Program-made: the position numbers and the translations under genes
Notes under the pieces: model-generated
The model's database searches: none
What the model saw: only the letters and a program-made list of their open reading frames with translations
What the model was told of the DNA's origin: nothing
Shown: piece after piece, positions 1 through 5,717 of the stretch
Layout: each line of letters starts with the position of its first letter
Numbering within the stretch: the stretch's first letter is position 1
DNA from: Parachlamydiaceae bacterium
GTDB lineage: Bacteria; Chlamydiota; Chlamydiia; Chlamydiales; Parachlamydiaceae
Direction: 5' to 3'
DNA length: 8,604 nt
Assembly: GCA_013815395.1 (NCBI GenBank)
Contig: JACDGH010000102.1
Span: forward strand, 1 to 8,604

Positions 1-201
1 CTTCTTGCCTTTTCAACCTTTACTGCCAGTGCTCCTTATGTAGCCATGTTTTTATTAGCTATTATTGGAGTATGGATAGCTGCAACCCGTGTTTTAGGTA
101 AACAATTTGCACTTCTAACAGATCCTGAGCAGCAACCCTTCAAAAATGCTGATGCAGGCCATAGAGATCGCAAGGAACATATTTTGGTTCCCGAAGTGTA
201 A
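1..201 (+). CDS. NTT-family nucleotide transporter, C-terminal end (partial)
   Basis: Only the last 66 codons are present; the gene begins before the window and ends with TAA at 199-201. The translation contains STFTASAPYVA, a hydrophobic segment, then AATRVLGKQF. These match the C-terminus of the complete transporter next door (TLSASAPYVA ... AARRLGTQF), so this is a paralogue. The family (ATP/ADP translocases of chlamydiae, rickettsiae and plastids) consists of inner-membrane proteins with about 11-12 helices that import or exchange nucleotides with the host cell. The last helix (about residues 14-30 of the fragment) is followed by a polar cytoplasmic tail rich in His, Asp and Lys. The tail differs fully from that of the neighbour, so the two are diverged duplicates. 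Substrate cannot be judged from this fragment. Confidence 0.88.
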   Translation, partial: LLAFSTFTASAPYVAMFLLAIIGVWIAATRVLGKQFALLTDPEQQPFKNADAGHRDRKEHILVPEV

Positions 202-260
202 ATGCATTTATTAATGGTTCATTATCGACCTCGAATTCAAATGCTTATTGATAATGTTAA

Positions 261-289
261 TTATTTTAAATGTATATTTTAGATATAAT
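261..289 (+). promoter_or_regulatory. candidate promoter of the second NTT gene
   Basis: A perfect -10 hexamer TATAAT lies at 284-289. The best-spaced -35 (17-bp spacer) is the poor TTATTT at 261-266. Transcription would start near 296, about 55 bases before the ATG at 352. The sequence is AT-rich throughout, so a chance match is possible. If real, the two transporters can be transcribed separately despite the 150-bp gap. Confidence 0.3.
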
Positions 290-351
290 TCGTTTTTTAT
301 TGAAAAAAAAGGTTAAATACTGTAAAGTATTCTTTTACAAAGGTATTTTTA

Positions 352-1950
352 ATGTCTTCTTACTCAAATACAAATGATGACAAAGTTTTTGGACCAATAC
401 GTTCATGCGTGTGGCCTGTACATCGCAATGAAGTGCGAAAGCTACTTCCAATGTTAGCCATTGTTTTTTTACTTTGCTTTAATTATAGCATCTTAAGAAA
501 TATGAAGGATACAGTGGTTGTCACAGCTTCAGGGGCTGAGGTGATCCCGTTTATCAAAGTATGGGTCATGCTTCCCATGGCGGTCCTCTTAACAGCCTTA
601 TTTGCTAAACTTTCGAATCATTACAGTCAAGAACGCGTTTTTTATTACATTATTTCCGGATTCTTAGCTTGCTTTGCTCTTTTTGCTTTTGTGTTGTACC
701 CTTTGCGCGATGTACTGCACCCCAATGCAGCAGCGGATGCCCTTGAATTGGTGATGCCCGTGGGATTTAAAGGACTCATTTCCACATTTAGGAATTGGAC
801 ATTTACAGGTTTTTACGTAATGTCTGAATTGTGGGGTAGTTTAGTGCTCAACGTTTTATTTTGGGGATTTGCTAACGAGGTCACTCGTATAGGCGAAGCG
901 CGCCGCTTTTATGGTGTACTTGGTATCGGTTCCAACCTCGCTACAATATTAGCGGGTCAAGTCGCGATCTTTCTTTCGCAGCCTCGAATATTGAATAGAT
1001 TGCCATTTTTATCTGGTCGCGAAGAATGGGAACAATCTCAAATGGTGCTTATTACAACTGTTTTAATTGGCGGTTTGATAGTGATGGGCCTCTTCCGTTG
1101 GATGAATAAGAAAGTCTTGAATGATCCAAGCTTTGAGGAATTCCACCACAACAAGCGCGAAATCAAAGCTAAAGGAATACTCTCTTTCCGTGAAAGCTTT
1201 TCTTATCTTTCAAACTCCAGATATTTGATTTATATTGCGATTATTGTCGTGGCTTATAACTTAGTGATTAATCTTGTGGAGGTCGTTTGGAAAGATCAAT
1301 TGCGTCAATTATATCCAAATCCTGGTGATTTCAATACCTATATGAACAATTTAACATCGGCCATCGGCGTGATCGCTTTAGTGTCAGCTCTTTTTATGTC
1401 CAAAATCATCGATAAACTAGGTTGGACCTGGACCGCATTGATTACCCCAATCATTATGCTTATTACTTGTGCTGGATTTTTCTCGTTTATCTTATTCAGC
1501 GATAGCTTAGGAAGTATTGTGGTCGCCTTCACGGGCTTAACTCCCTTAGTGATTGCCGTCTTCTTTGGTGGCGCGCAGAATTGCTTGAGCAAGGCTGCTA
1601 AATATTCGGTGTTTGACACCACAAAAGAAATGGCCTATATTCCTCTCAGCCACGAATCCAAATTAAAGGGTAAAGCGGCAATTGATGGGGTGGGTTCGCG
1701 CTTTGGCAAATCAGGGGGGTCATTGATCCACCAAGGATTGTTGATGATTTTCGCCACACTATCTGCTAGTGCTCCGTATGTGGCAGTGATTTTGTTATTA
1801 GTTATCGCCTTTTGGATCCATGCAGCCCGTCGTCTTGGCACTCAATTTAATGAGCTAGTGGTATTGCAGAACGTCGCATCTGAATTGCATGATGCTCCGG
1901 AAAAGGCGAAGGCAGAGCTTGTTGGAAATCAAATACCGGCTGTCAGCTAA
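352..1950 (+). CDS. NTT-family nucleotide transporter (ATP/ADP translocase family)
   Basis: Complete 532-residue integral membrane protein, the usual length for bacterial NTT carriers. The start ATG has AAAGG at 339-343, eight bases upstream. About 11-12 hydrophobic segments can be seen, the first at about residues 31-48. Family landmarks are present: RNMKDTVVVT (K52), SELWGSLVLN (E159), NLVEVVWKDQL (E310), SVFDTTKEMAYIPLS (about 419-433) and KLKGKAAIDGVGSR (K439/K441). K52, E159, E310 and one of the last lysines appear to correspond to the charged residues shown to matter in plastid NTTs. Such carriers let intracellular chlamydiae take ATP, other nucleotides or NAD from the host by exchange or proton symport. 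Amoeba symbionts hold several paralogues with different substrates, so I do not assign an isoform number. A second family member lies directly upstream. The C-terminal tail after about residue 505 is polar and variable. Confidence 0.95.
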   Translation: MSSYSNTNDDKVFGPIRSCVWPVHRNEVRKLLPMLAIVFLLCFNYSILRNMKDTVVVTASGAEVIPFIKVWVMLPMAVLLTALFAKLSNHYSQERVFYYIISGFLACFALFAFVLYPLRDVLHPNAAADALELVMPVGFKGLISTFRNWTFTGFYVMSELWGSLVLNVLFWGFANEVTRIGEARRFYGVLGIGSNLATILAGQVAIFLSQPRILNRLPFLSGREEWEQSQMVLITTVLIGGLIVMGLFRWMNKKVLNDPSFEEFHHNKREIKAKGILSFRESFSYLSNSRYLIYIAIIVVAYNLVINLVEVVWKDQLRQLYPNPGDFNTYMNNLTSAIGVIALVSALFMSKIIDKLGWTWTALITPIIMLITCAGFFSFILFSDSLGSIVVAFTGLTPLVIAVFFGGAQNCLSKAAKYSVFDTTKEMAYIPLSHESKLKGKAAIDGVGSRFGKSGGSLIHQGLLMIFATLSASAPYVAVILLLVIAFWIHAARRLGTQFNELVVLQNVASELHDAPEKAKAELVGNQIPAVS

Positions 1951-1983
1951 AAGAACGAAAGAAAAGTGCCTCACCAAGGTATC

Positions 1984-2005
1984 CAGGGCATTCCGCCCTG
2001 CTTTT
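1984..2005 (+). terminator. rho-independent terminator after the NTT gene
   Basis: CAGGGC (1984-1989) pairs perfectly with GCCCTG (1995-2000) across a five-base loop, followed by C and four T (2001-2005). It begins 33 bases after the NTT stop codon. The T run is short, so termination may be partial. Confidence 0.6.
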
Positions 2006-2020
2006 CACAAATCAAACGAG

Positions 2021-2075
2021 ACTAAAACTGAAAACGATCAATGATTTAGTGTCTTTACTAAAACTTAACATGATC
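2021..2075. repeat. operator-like direct repeats with an inverted half-site between them
   Basis: ACTAAAACT begins 19-base copies at 2021-2039 and 2057-2075. These align without gaps at 16 of 19 positions and are 36 bp apart. Between them TTTAGT (2045-2050) is the reverse complement of ACTAAA and forms a 6-bp stem with 2057-2062. The spacing and mixed orientation resemble a regulator binding region, but in AT-rich DNA this may be coincidence. It lies upstream of the candidate promoter of the next gene. Confidence 0.3.
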
Positions 2076-2106
2076 TTTATAAAAACCTTACAATCAACTA
2101 TTAAAA

Positions 2107-2112
2107 TATAAT
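2107..2112 (+). promoter_or_regulatory. candidate -10 box of the hypothetical membrane protein gene
   Basis: A perfect TATAAT occurs 79 bases before the ATG at 2191. No good -35 is present at 16-18 bp. A competing arrangement, TTGAAT (2147-2152) with a 16-bp spacer and TATAAA (2169-2174), would start transcription near 2181. That would leave out the ribosome binding site at 2172-2180, which makes it the less likely choice. Confidence 0.22.
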
Positions 2113-2171
2113 AAATTCAAGTAAATATATTTATGAGTAATTCATTTTGAATTGCTATTCTATAAAAATAT

Positions 2172-2280
2172 AAAAAAGGGTAGCTTTACAATGTCCATTT
2201 CTAATCAACCTATACACATAACCCATCTCAATATCAATTTTCACTTGTCAATGAAATTAATAAATTTTCAGATGCATTGA
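2172..2280 (+). pseudogene. displaced 5' end of the downstream gene (ribosome site, ATG and short frame)
   Basis: AAAAAAGGG at 2172-2180 is a good Shine-Dalgarno sequence ten bases before ATG 2191. That ATG opens a frame of only 29 codons (MSISNQPIHITH...), which stops with TGA at 2278-2280. The main gene's frame is already open from 2205 and there reads like protein: 25 codons (FSLVNEINKFSDAL at the end) joining straight into MKTYDYK. No ATG, GTG or other usual start lies in those codons before TTG 2277 and ATG 2280. The simplest reading is a lost base between about 2191 and 2230 that separates the original start from its gene. The alternatives are translational coupling through the TGATG overlap at 2278-2282, or a sequencing error. 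Confidence 0.5.
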
Positions 2281-3026
2281 TGAAAACTTATGATTATAAA
2301 ACTGTAGGGCTATTGACAGCTGCTATATTTTCTCCAGCTTATTATTGCTGTAGCAGCGACTTAGGACAGGCTGGAGTGAAAACTGTTTTTACTCCTATAG
2401 TGACCGCAGCATCCTGTACACTCATGAATGAAATTGCAAAAAAATTTTTCACTTCTAATTATTCTAATCAACTCAATGAATCGTTTGTTAAAATTCTTGC
2501 AATTAGCAAAGAGATACTTCCTATTGTTGGATCTCTTTTAGCGACGCATTGTTTTGTGGAATCCTATAAGACATCTCCATTGGCACTCCTTAAATTTTGT
2601 GCTATCGAAGTGCCTCTTTATGGCCTTAGTGCTGTGATCGGGGCGAAGATAGTCGACTTAATGATGAAACCAAAAGTCGTAGTTGAAAGAACTAAAATTA
2701 ATGAAAATGCGAATTTTGTCACCCTATCTTCAAAGGGTTCAGACCGAGAAAAATATATTGCGATGGCTTATCAGGCACTTATCAATGGTAAAGCAAATTT
2801 AACTCGCACAGATTTAATCGATCCTTTGCTTCGTCCAGATGGATTGTTAGAGCATTATGGAATGTCCATAGTACTGAATACACAAACTAACAAACCTCAT
2901 ATTGCCTATAAAGATACAAAATTCATCTATCTTTTAGAGAATGTTGGTCCAAAAGAACTTGAAGATGAGATACGAGAAGATTTAAGTCGCCATAATATTG
3001 CTTTGCCTTCGCGATTATATAATTAA
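2280..3026 (+). CDS. hypothetical membrane protein, 5' end probably frameshifted
   Basis: I do not recognise this protein. From ATG 2280 it has 248 residues; TTG at 2277 would add one. No ribosome binding site precedes either codon, and the frame stays open upstream to 2205, so the true N-terminus probably came from ATG 2191 through a frame change (separate entry). Hydrophobic stretches lie at about residues 8-22, 35-48, 72-93 and 101-129. The last two form a close pair separated by a short polar loop. The rest (about 132-248) is soluble and charged, with no cysteine. A paired hydrophobic hairpin recalls the bilobed domain of chlamydial inclusion membrane (Inc) proteins. That is only a shape comparison and I claim no function. 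The gene stands alone between two terminators, convergent with pgsA. Confidence 0.75.
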   Translation: MKTYDYKTVGLLTAAIFSPAYYCCSSDLGQAGVKTVFTPIVTAASCTLMNEIAKKFFTSNYSNQLNESFVKILAISKEILPIVGSLLATHCFVESYKTSPLALLKFCAIEVPLYGLSAVIGAKIVDLMMKPKVVVERTKINENANFVTLSSKGSDREKYIAMAYQALINGKANLTRTDLIDPLLRPDGLLEHYGMSIVLNTQTNKPHIAYKDTKFIYLLENVGPKELEDEIREDLSRHNIALPSRLYN

Positions 3027-3053
3027 TCACTGACTTTACACACAGACTATGAA

Positions 3054-3088
3054 ATAAAAAAGGGATCGCTTTGCGATCCCTTTTTTAT
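3054..3088. terminator. strong bidirectional rho-independent terminator
   Basis: A perfect 16-bp stem pairs 3054-3069 with 3073-3088 around a TTT loop. Its GC core is GGGATCGC/GCGATCCC, flanked by six A on one side and six T on the other, so it works on both strands. It starts 28 bases after the stop codon of the hypothetical membrane protein and shields it from convergent transcription out of murA-pgsA. A small GC hairpin, CCCCC-TCTT-GGGGG (3089-3102), abuts it. Confidence 0.93.
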
Positions 3089-3129
3089 CCCCCTCTTGGG
3101 GGCTTACAGGGAATAGTAGAAAATATATC

Positions 3130-3333
3130 ATTTGCGTTTGGCGAAGCCCCTGGAGTGCTCGGCTCTGCCGCGCCCTTTAATTCAGGAGGTCAGCTTAAGC
3201 GCCCTATGTAGCTAAGTTGAGGAAAAAGCTAAAAAAACTTTATTTCAAAATCATTGTATCCCGCTTCAACTGACCTCCTGAATTAAAGGGCGCGGCATAG
3301 CCGAGCACTCCAGGGGCTTCGCCAAACGCAAAT
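3130..3333. repeat. large inverted repeat with 64-bp arms
   Basis: The left arm (3130-3193) and right arm (3270-3333) are reverse complements at 63 of 64 positions. The single difference is C at 3165, against A in the matching strand of the right arm. The central 76 bp (3194-3269) is AT-rich and non-coding, with weaker complementarity continuing at its edges (3194-3201 with 3262-3269). Outside the arms an imperfect match with small gaps reaches about 3098 on the left and 3365 on the right. The arms are richer in G+C than the surroundings. The palindromic, gene-free structure fits a miniature mobile element or a REP-like element that folds into a long hairpin. I could see no clear target-site duplication and no transposase. 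Confidence 0.9.
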
Positions 3334-3401
3334 TGTCTGTTTCTGCTATTTCCTGTCAGCCTCGGAAGTGCGGCTCTACGTATGACTTATGGGTAATAGT
3401 T

Positions 3402-3445
3402 GCTATGCCGTACCCTTTAATTCAGGAAATTAACTTAAGCGCCCT
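3402..3445 (+). repeat. third, partial copy of the inverted-repeat element
   Basis: These 44 bases align without gaps to 3162-3205 (the inner part of the left arm plus the first bases of the loop) at 37 of 44 positions. They share CCCTTTAATTCAGGA and CTTAAGCGCCCT. The copy is in direct orientation to the left arm and stops where the 9-bp repeats begin. Because it includes loop sequence, the element's unit evidently crosses the arm/loop boundary. This suggests a dispersed family rather than one local palindrome. Confidence 0.75.
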
Positions 3446-3460
3446 GGAATATTTAAGGGG

Positions 3461-3496
3461 CTTAAAGGACATAAGGAACATAAAGGACGAAAAGGC
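3461..3496 (-). repeat. four-unit 9-bp minisatellite, opposed to the main array
   Basis: Four adjoining nonamers (3461-3469, 3470-3478, 3479-3487, 3488-3496) read CTTAAAGGA, CATAAGGAA, CATAAAGGA and CGAAAAGGC. These are reverse complements of the unit types in the array at 3560-3685. The two arrays are separated by 63 bp, so any transcript through both could fold into a long imperfect stem. Confidence 0.85.
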
Positions 3497-3559
3497 TTTT
3501 TAAATAAAGTTCTAAAGAACGTATAGAAAGCAAAAATTGCTCTTTGGCTGCGTCAAATG

Positions 3560-3685
3560 TCCTTTATGTCCTTTATGTCCTTTTCGTCCTTTTCGTCCTT
3601 TAAGTCCTTTATGTCCTTTTCGTTATTTTCGTCCTTTTCGTCCTTTAAGTCCTTTATGTCTTTTTCGTCCTTTATGTCCTTTTCG
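3560..3685 (+). repeat. 14-unit 9-bp tandem repeat (minisatellite)
   Basis: Fourteen consecutive nonamers fill exactly 126 bp. TCCTTTATG occurs 5 times, TCCTTTTCG 5 times and TCCTTTAAG twice, with one TTATTTTCG (3623-3631) and one TCTTTTTCG (3659-3667). The sub-order TCCTTTTCG, TCCTTTAAG, TCCTTTATG recurs at units 4-6 and 9-11, so larger blocks have been duplicated. The array begins three bases beyond the pgsA stop codon and, read on the - strand, stays in that gene's frame, encoding Arg/His/Leu-Lys-Gly triplets. Copy number is likely to vary between isolates. Confidence 0.95.
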
Positions 3686-3688
3686 TTT

Positions 3689-4192
3689 TTAGCTAGCAGC
3701 TGAATCCTGCTCAAAATAGAGTTCACAAAGGGCTAAAAGCCCTAAAAAGATAAACGAAAGATAGAAAATCCATGGAATAGTGATCTGAAATGTTAATGCT
3801 AGCAATACTGAGAATTGTAATAAGGTCGTAATTTTCCCACACAAAATAGCACGAAATTGATATTTGCCTAAAGCTTTCGTGGCAAATAAATACAGACCGA
3901 AAAGAATAATAGCAAAATCGCGCGATAACATGGTGCTGGCTTCCCATAATTGCAAGCGCTGCTCAAAATAGAAAATTCCTAAAACAAAAAGCACGAAGAA
4001 TTTATCCATTAAGGGATCGAGCAGAGTGCCCAAACGACTTGTTTCTCCATAGCGCCTAGCAATATATCCATCCAAAGCATCACTGATCATCGCCATAACC
4101 AATGCTAAGGCCCTGTAAAAAATATTTTCTTGCAGAAATACTAAAGCCAAGGGAAGACGCAATAAAGTAATTAAATTAGGTACGGTTAACAT
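3689..4192 (-). CDS. pgsA: CDP-alcohol phosphatidyltransferase, probable phosphatidylglycerophosphate synthase
   Basis: A 167-residue inner-membrane enzyme that most likely joins CDP-diacylglycerol and glycerol-3-phosphate to give phosphatidylglycerophosphate and CMP, the committed step to phosphatidylglycerol and cardiolipin. The family signature is complete: D38-x2-D41-G-x2-A-R46-x8-G55-x3-D59-x3-D63, which binds the metal ions and the CDP group. The N-terminus MLTVPNLITLLRLPLAL is typical, and a stop codon four codons upstream rules out a longer start; no good ribosome site is visible. About five to six hydrophobic segments follow (for example about 64-76, 92-105, 122-136, 139-157). It is somewhat shorter than the common 180-200 residues. 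It lies 58 bp after murA with no convincing terminator between, so co-transcription is likely. The signature is shared by related enzymes (CDP-diacylglycerol-serine or -inositol transferases), so the substrate is inferred. Confidence 0.85.
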   Translation of the reverse strand: MLTVPNLITLLRLPLALVFLQENIFYRALALVMAMISDALDGYIARRYGETSRLGTLLDPLMDKFFVLFVLGIFYFEQRLQLWEASTMLSRDFAIILFGLYLFATKALGKYQFRAILCGKITTLLQFSVLLALTFQITIPWIFYLSFIFLGLLALCELYFEQDSAAS

Positions 4193-4201
4193 GGCTTTTG
4201 A

Positions 4202-4231
4202 TTAGACTCATTTTTATTTAGACTCATTTTT
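4202..4231. repeat. tandem 16-bp duplication in the murA-pgsA spacer
   Basis: TTAGACTCATTTTT occurs at 4202-4215 and again at 4218-4231, a period of 16 bp. Read on the coding (-) strand it gives two AAAAATGAGTCTAA copies just before pgsA. It is probably a small slippage duplication; no function is evident. Confidence 0.7.
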
Positions 4232-4238
4232 TTAAAGT

Positions 4239-4262
4239 GTTACACATTATTTAATGTGTTAC
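4239..4262 (-). other. hairpin overlapping the murA stop codon
   Basis: ACACATTA (4242-4249) and TAATGTGT (4252-4259) are perfect complements, extended past one T/T mismatch by GT/AC. The murA stop codon falls in the turn. On the - strand the stem is followed by CACTTT and then A residues, so there is no U run. It is not a standard terminator and more likely an mRNA structure between the two coding regions. Confidence 0.5.
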
Positions 4263-5660
4263 CATTTGAATAACTTCAATTTTTTCTTTTGCTGACTTAG
4301 CTGCAATTTTAGCAGGACGTTCCTGTTTCTTTTCAACGGATTGGCGAGTCACATCCACACCTAAAGCCGCAAGCTTGCTAGCTAGATTTTCATAGCCACG
4401 ATCTAGGAAATGCAAATTGGATATAGTGCTCGTCCCCGTGGCTAACGCTGCAGCCATCACATAAGCAAAGCCTGCACGTAAATCTGGTATCGATATATCT
4501 TTTGCTATTAATTGAGAAACGCCTTTAACGATCAAGCTATGGCAGAAACTTTGCGATTCAAAACGGCAATGTTTCCCGCCTAAGCACTGGCGGAAAAGAG
4601 TGACATCAGCCCCCATGTCTCTTAATGTATCTGTATAGCCAAAGCGATTTTCATAAACTGTTTCGTGGACCACAGAGGAGCCTGAAGCTTGAGTGAGGAG
4701 GACAACAAAAGGCTGTTGCCAATCTGTCATAAAGCCTGGATGCACGTCAGTTTCTAAGTGCAAGCCCCCTTGCATTGGTCCATCATAGAAAAATTCTATG
4801 CCATTACTTTTAATGTCAAAACCACCACCCACTTCACGTATCTTATTCAGCAAAGTAACCATATTTTGATGCTGCGCTCCTTCAACAAAAACGCGACCTT
4901 TAGAGCTGATTGCCAACATGCCCCAGGAGGCGGCTTCAATGCGATCTGGGATGACAGTGTGTTCTACTTCATAAAAATGACGCGTGCCTTGAATGCGGAT
5001 AGTACGATCGACATCTAAGGTGATGTTGGCCCCCAGTTTTTGTAGAAATAAAATCAGCTCTACAATTTCCGGTTCGATGGCGGCATTTTTAATGACTGTC
5101 ATACCCCGGGCTGTAACGCCAGCTAAAATAGTATTTTCTGTAGCACCTATTGAAGGGAAAGGGAGATCAATAATTGTGCCCTTAAGCCCATTGTGGGCAT
5201 GCGCAAAATAGGCCCCTTCTTTCTTCATGCCGCGATATTCGATGCTGGCGCCTAGTTTTTGTAAGGCATCAATATGAAAATTTACAGAACGCGTGCCGAT
5301 ATCGCATCCACCCACTGTAGGCACAATAATATCTTCATCAGTTCTGCCTAAAAGTGCGCCGATCATCAAAATGGGTATGCGATTGGCTCCAGAGAAGCGT
5401 TGTGGCACATAGGAGGTTTTTAGTTCTTTAGTGACCACTTCCATTATTCCTGCATCGCGGTCCCAGCTGACCTGCATACCTATTTCTTGGCACAAAGCTA
5501 CTGTGACTTCCACATCGCCGATATTAGGTACATTATAAAAACGGCAAGGTTTATCAGAAAGCAAAGAAGCAACTAGCAATTTTGTCATGGCATTTTTAGC
5601 ACCGGCGGCCTTGACATGACCTTTTAACGGGGTTCCGCCTGTAATTTTTAAAACATCCAT
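4251..5660 (-). CDS. murA: UDP-N-acetylglucosamine 1-carboxyvinyltransferase (MurA)
   Basis: A cytoplasmic enzyme that transfers the enolpyruvyl group of phosphoenolpyruvate to UDP-GlcNAc, the first committed step of peptidoglycan synthesis. From the ATG ending at 5660 it has 469 residues and begins MDVLKITGGTPLKGHV, which lines up with the usual MurA N-terminus. An in-frame ATG ending at 5702 would add 14 residues. Neither start has a good ribosome site, and an in-frame stop lies just above 5702. Numbered from 5660: AGAKNA has K22-N23, the mobile loop VGGCDIGTR has the catalytic cysteine at 119 with R124, the DVHPGFMTDWQQ region has D313 as the likely base, and DLRAGFAYV has R395. The sequence closely follows C. 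trachomatis MurA as I recall it (IPDRIEAAS, GIEFFYD, LETDVHPGF), but that protein has Asp in place of the cysteine. A charged Lys/Ala-rich tail of about 28 residues extends the C-terminus. pgsA follows. Confidence 0.96.
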   Translation of the reverse strand: MDVLKITGGTPLKGHVKAAGAKNAMTKLLVASLLSDKPCRFYNVPNIGDVEVTVALCQEIGMQVSWDRDAGIMEVVTKELKTSYVPQRFSGANRIPILMIGALLGRTDEDIIVPTVGGCDIGTRSVNFHIDALQKLGASIEYRGMKKEGAYFAHAHNGLKGTIIDLPFPSIGATENTILAGVTARGMTVIKNAAIEPEIVELILFLQKLGANITLDVDRTIRIQGTRHFYEVEHTVIPDRIEAASWGMLAISSKGRVFVEGAQHQNMVTLLNKIREVGGGFDIKSNGIEFFYDGPMQGGLHLETDVHPGFMTDWQQPFVVLLTQASGSSVVHETVYENRFGYTDTLRDMGADVTLFRQCLGGKHCRFESQSFCHSLIVKGVSQLIAKDISIPDLRAGFAYVMAAALATGTSTISNLHFLDRGYENLASKLAALGVDVTRQSVEKKQERPAKIAAKSAKEKIEVIQMVTH

Positions 5661-5717
5661 AGGTGACTTGCTCAGAGTTAAATACTTCAGATTCGTTTCC
5701 ATAGCCTATGCAAAGTA

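Noticed and set aside
1338..1841. Two antisense open frames (1338-1622 and 1635-1841) inside the NTT gene
   Set aside because: They are shadows of the well-supported transporter on the other strand and have no ribosome site or family features.
3461..3685. CRISPR array
   Set aside because: The repeats are contiguous 9-bp units without spacers, so this is a minisatellite, and no cas gene is nearby.
3723..3947. Second - strand open frame inside pgsA
   Set aside because: It overlaps the pgsA coding region in another frame; pgsA has a complete enzyme signature and this frame does not.
4239..4262. Rho-independent terminator for murA
   Set aside because: The stem is AT-rich and is followed on the coding strand by A residues rather than a U run.
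4758..5211. Two + strand open frames (4758-5018 and 4993-5211) opposite murA
   Set aside because: murA is certain across this stretch; these frames lack ribosome sites and protein-like composition.
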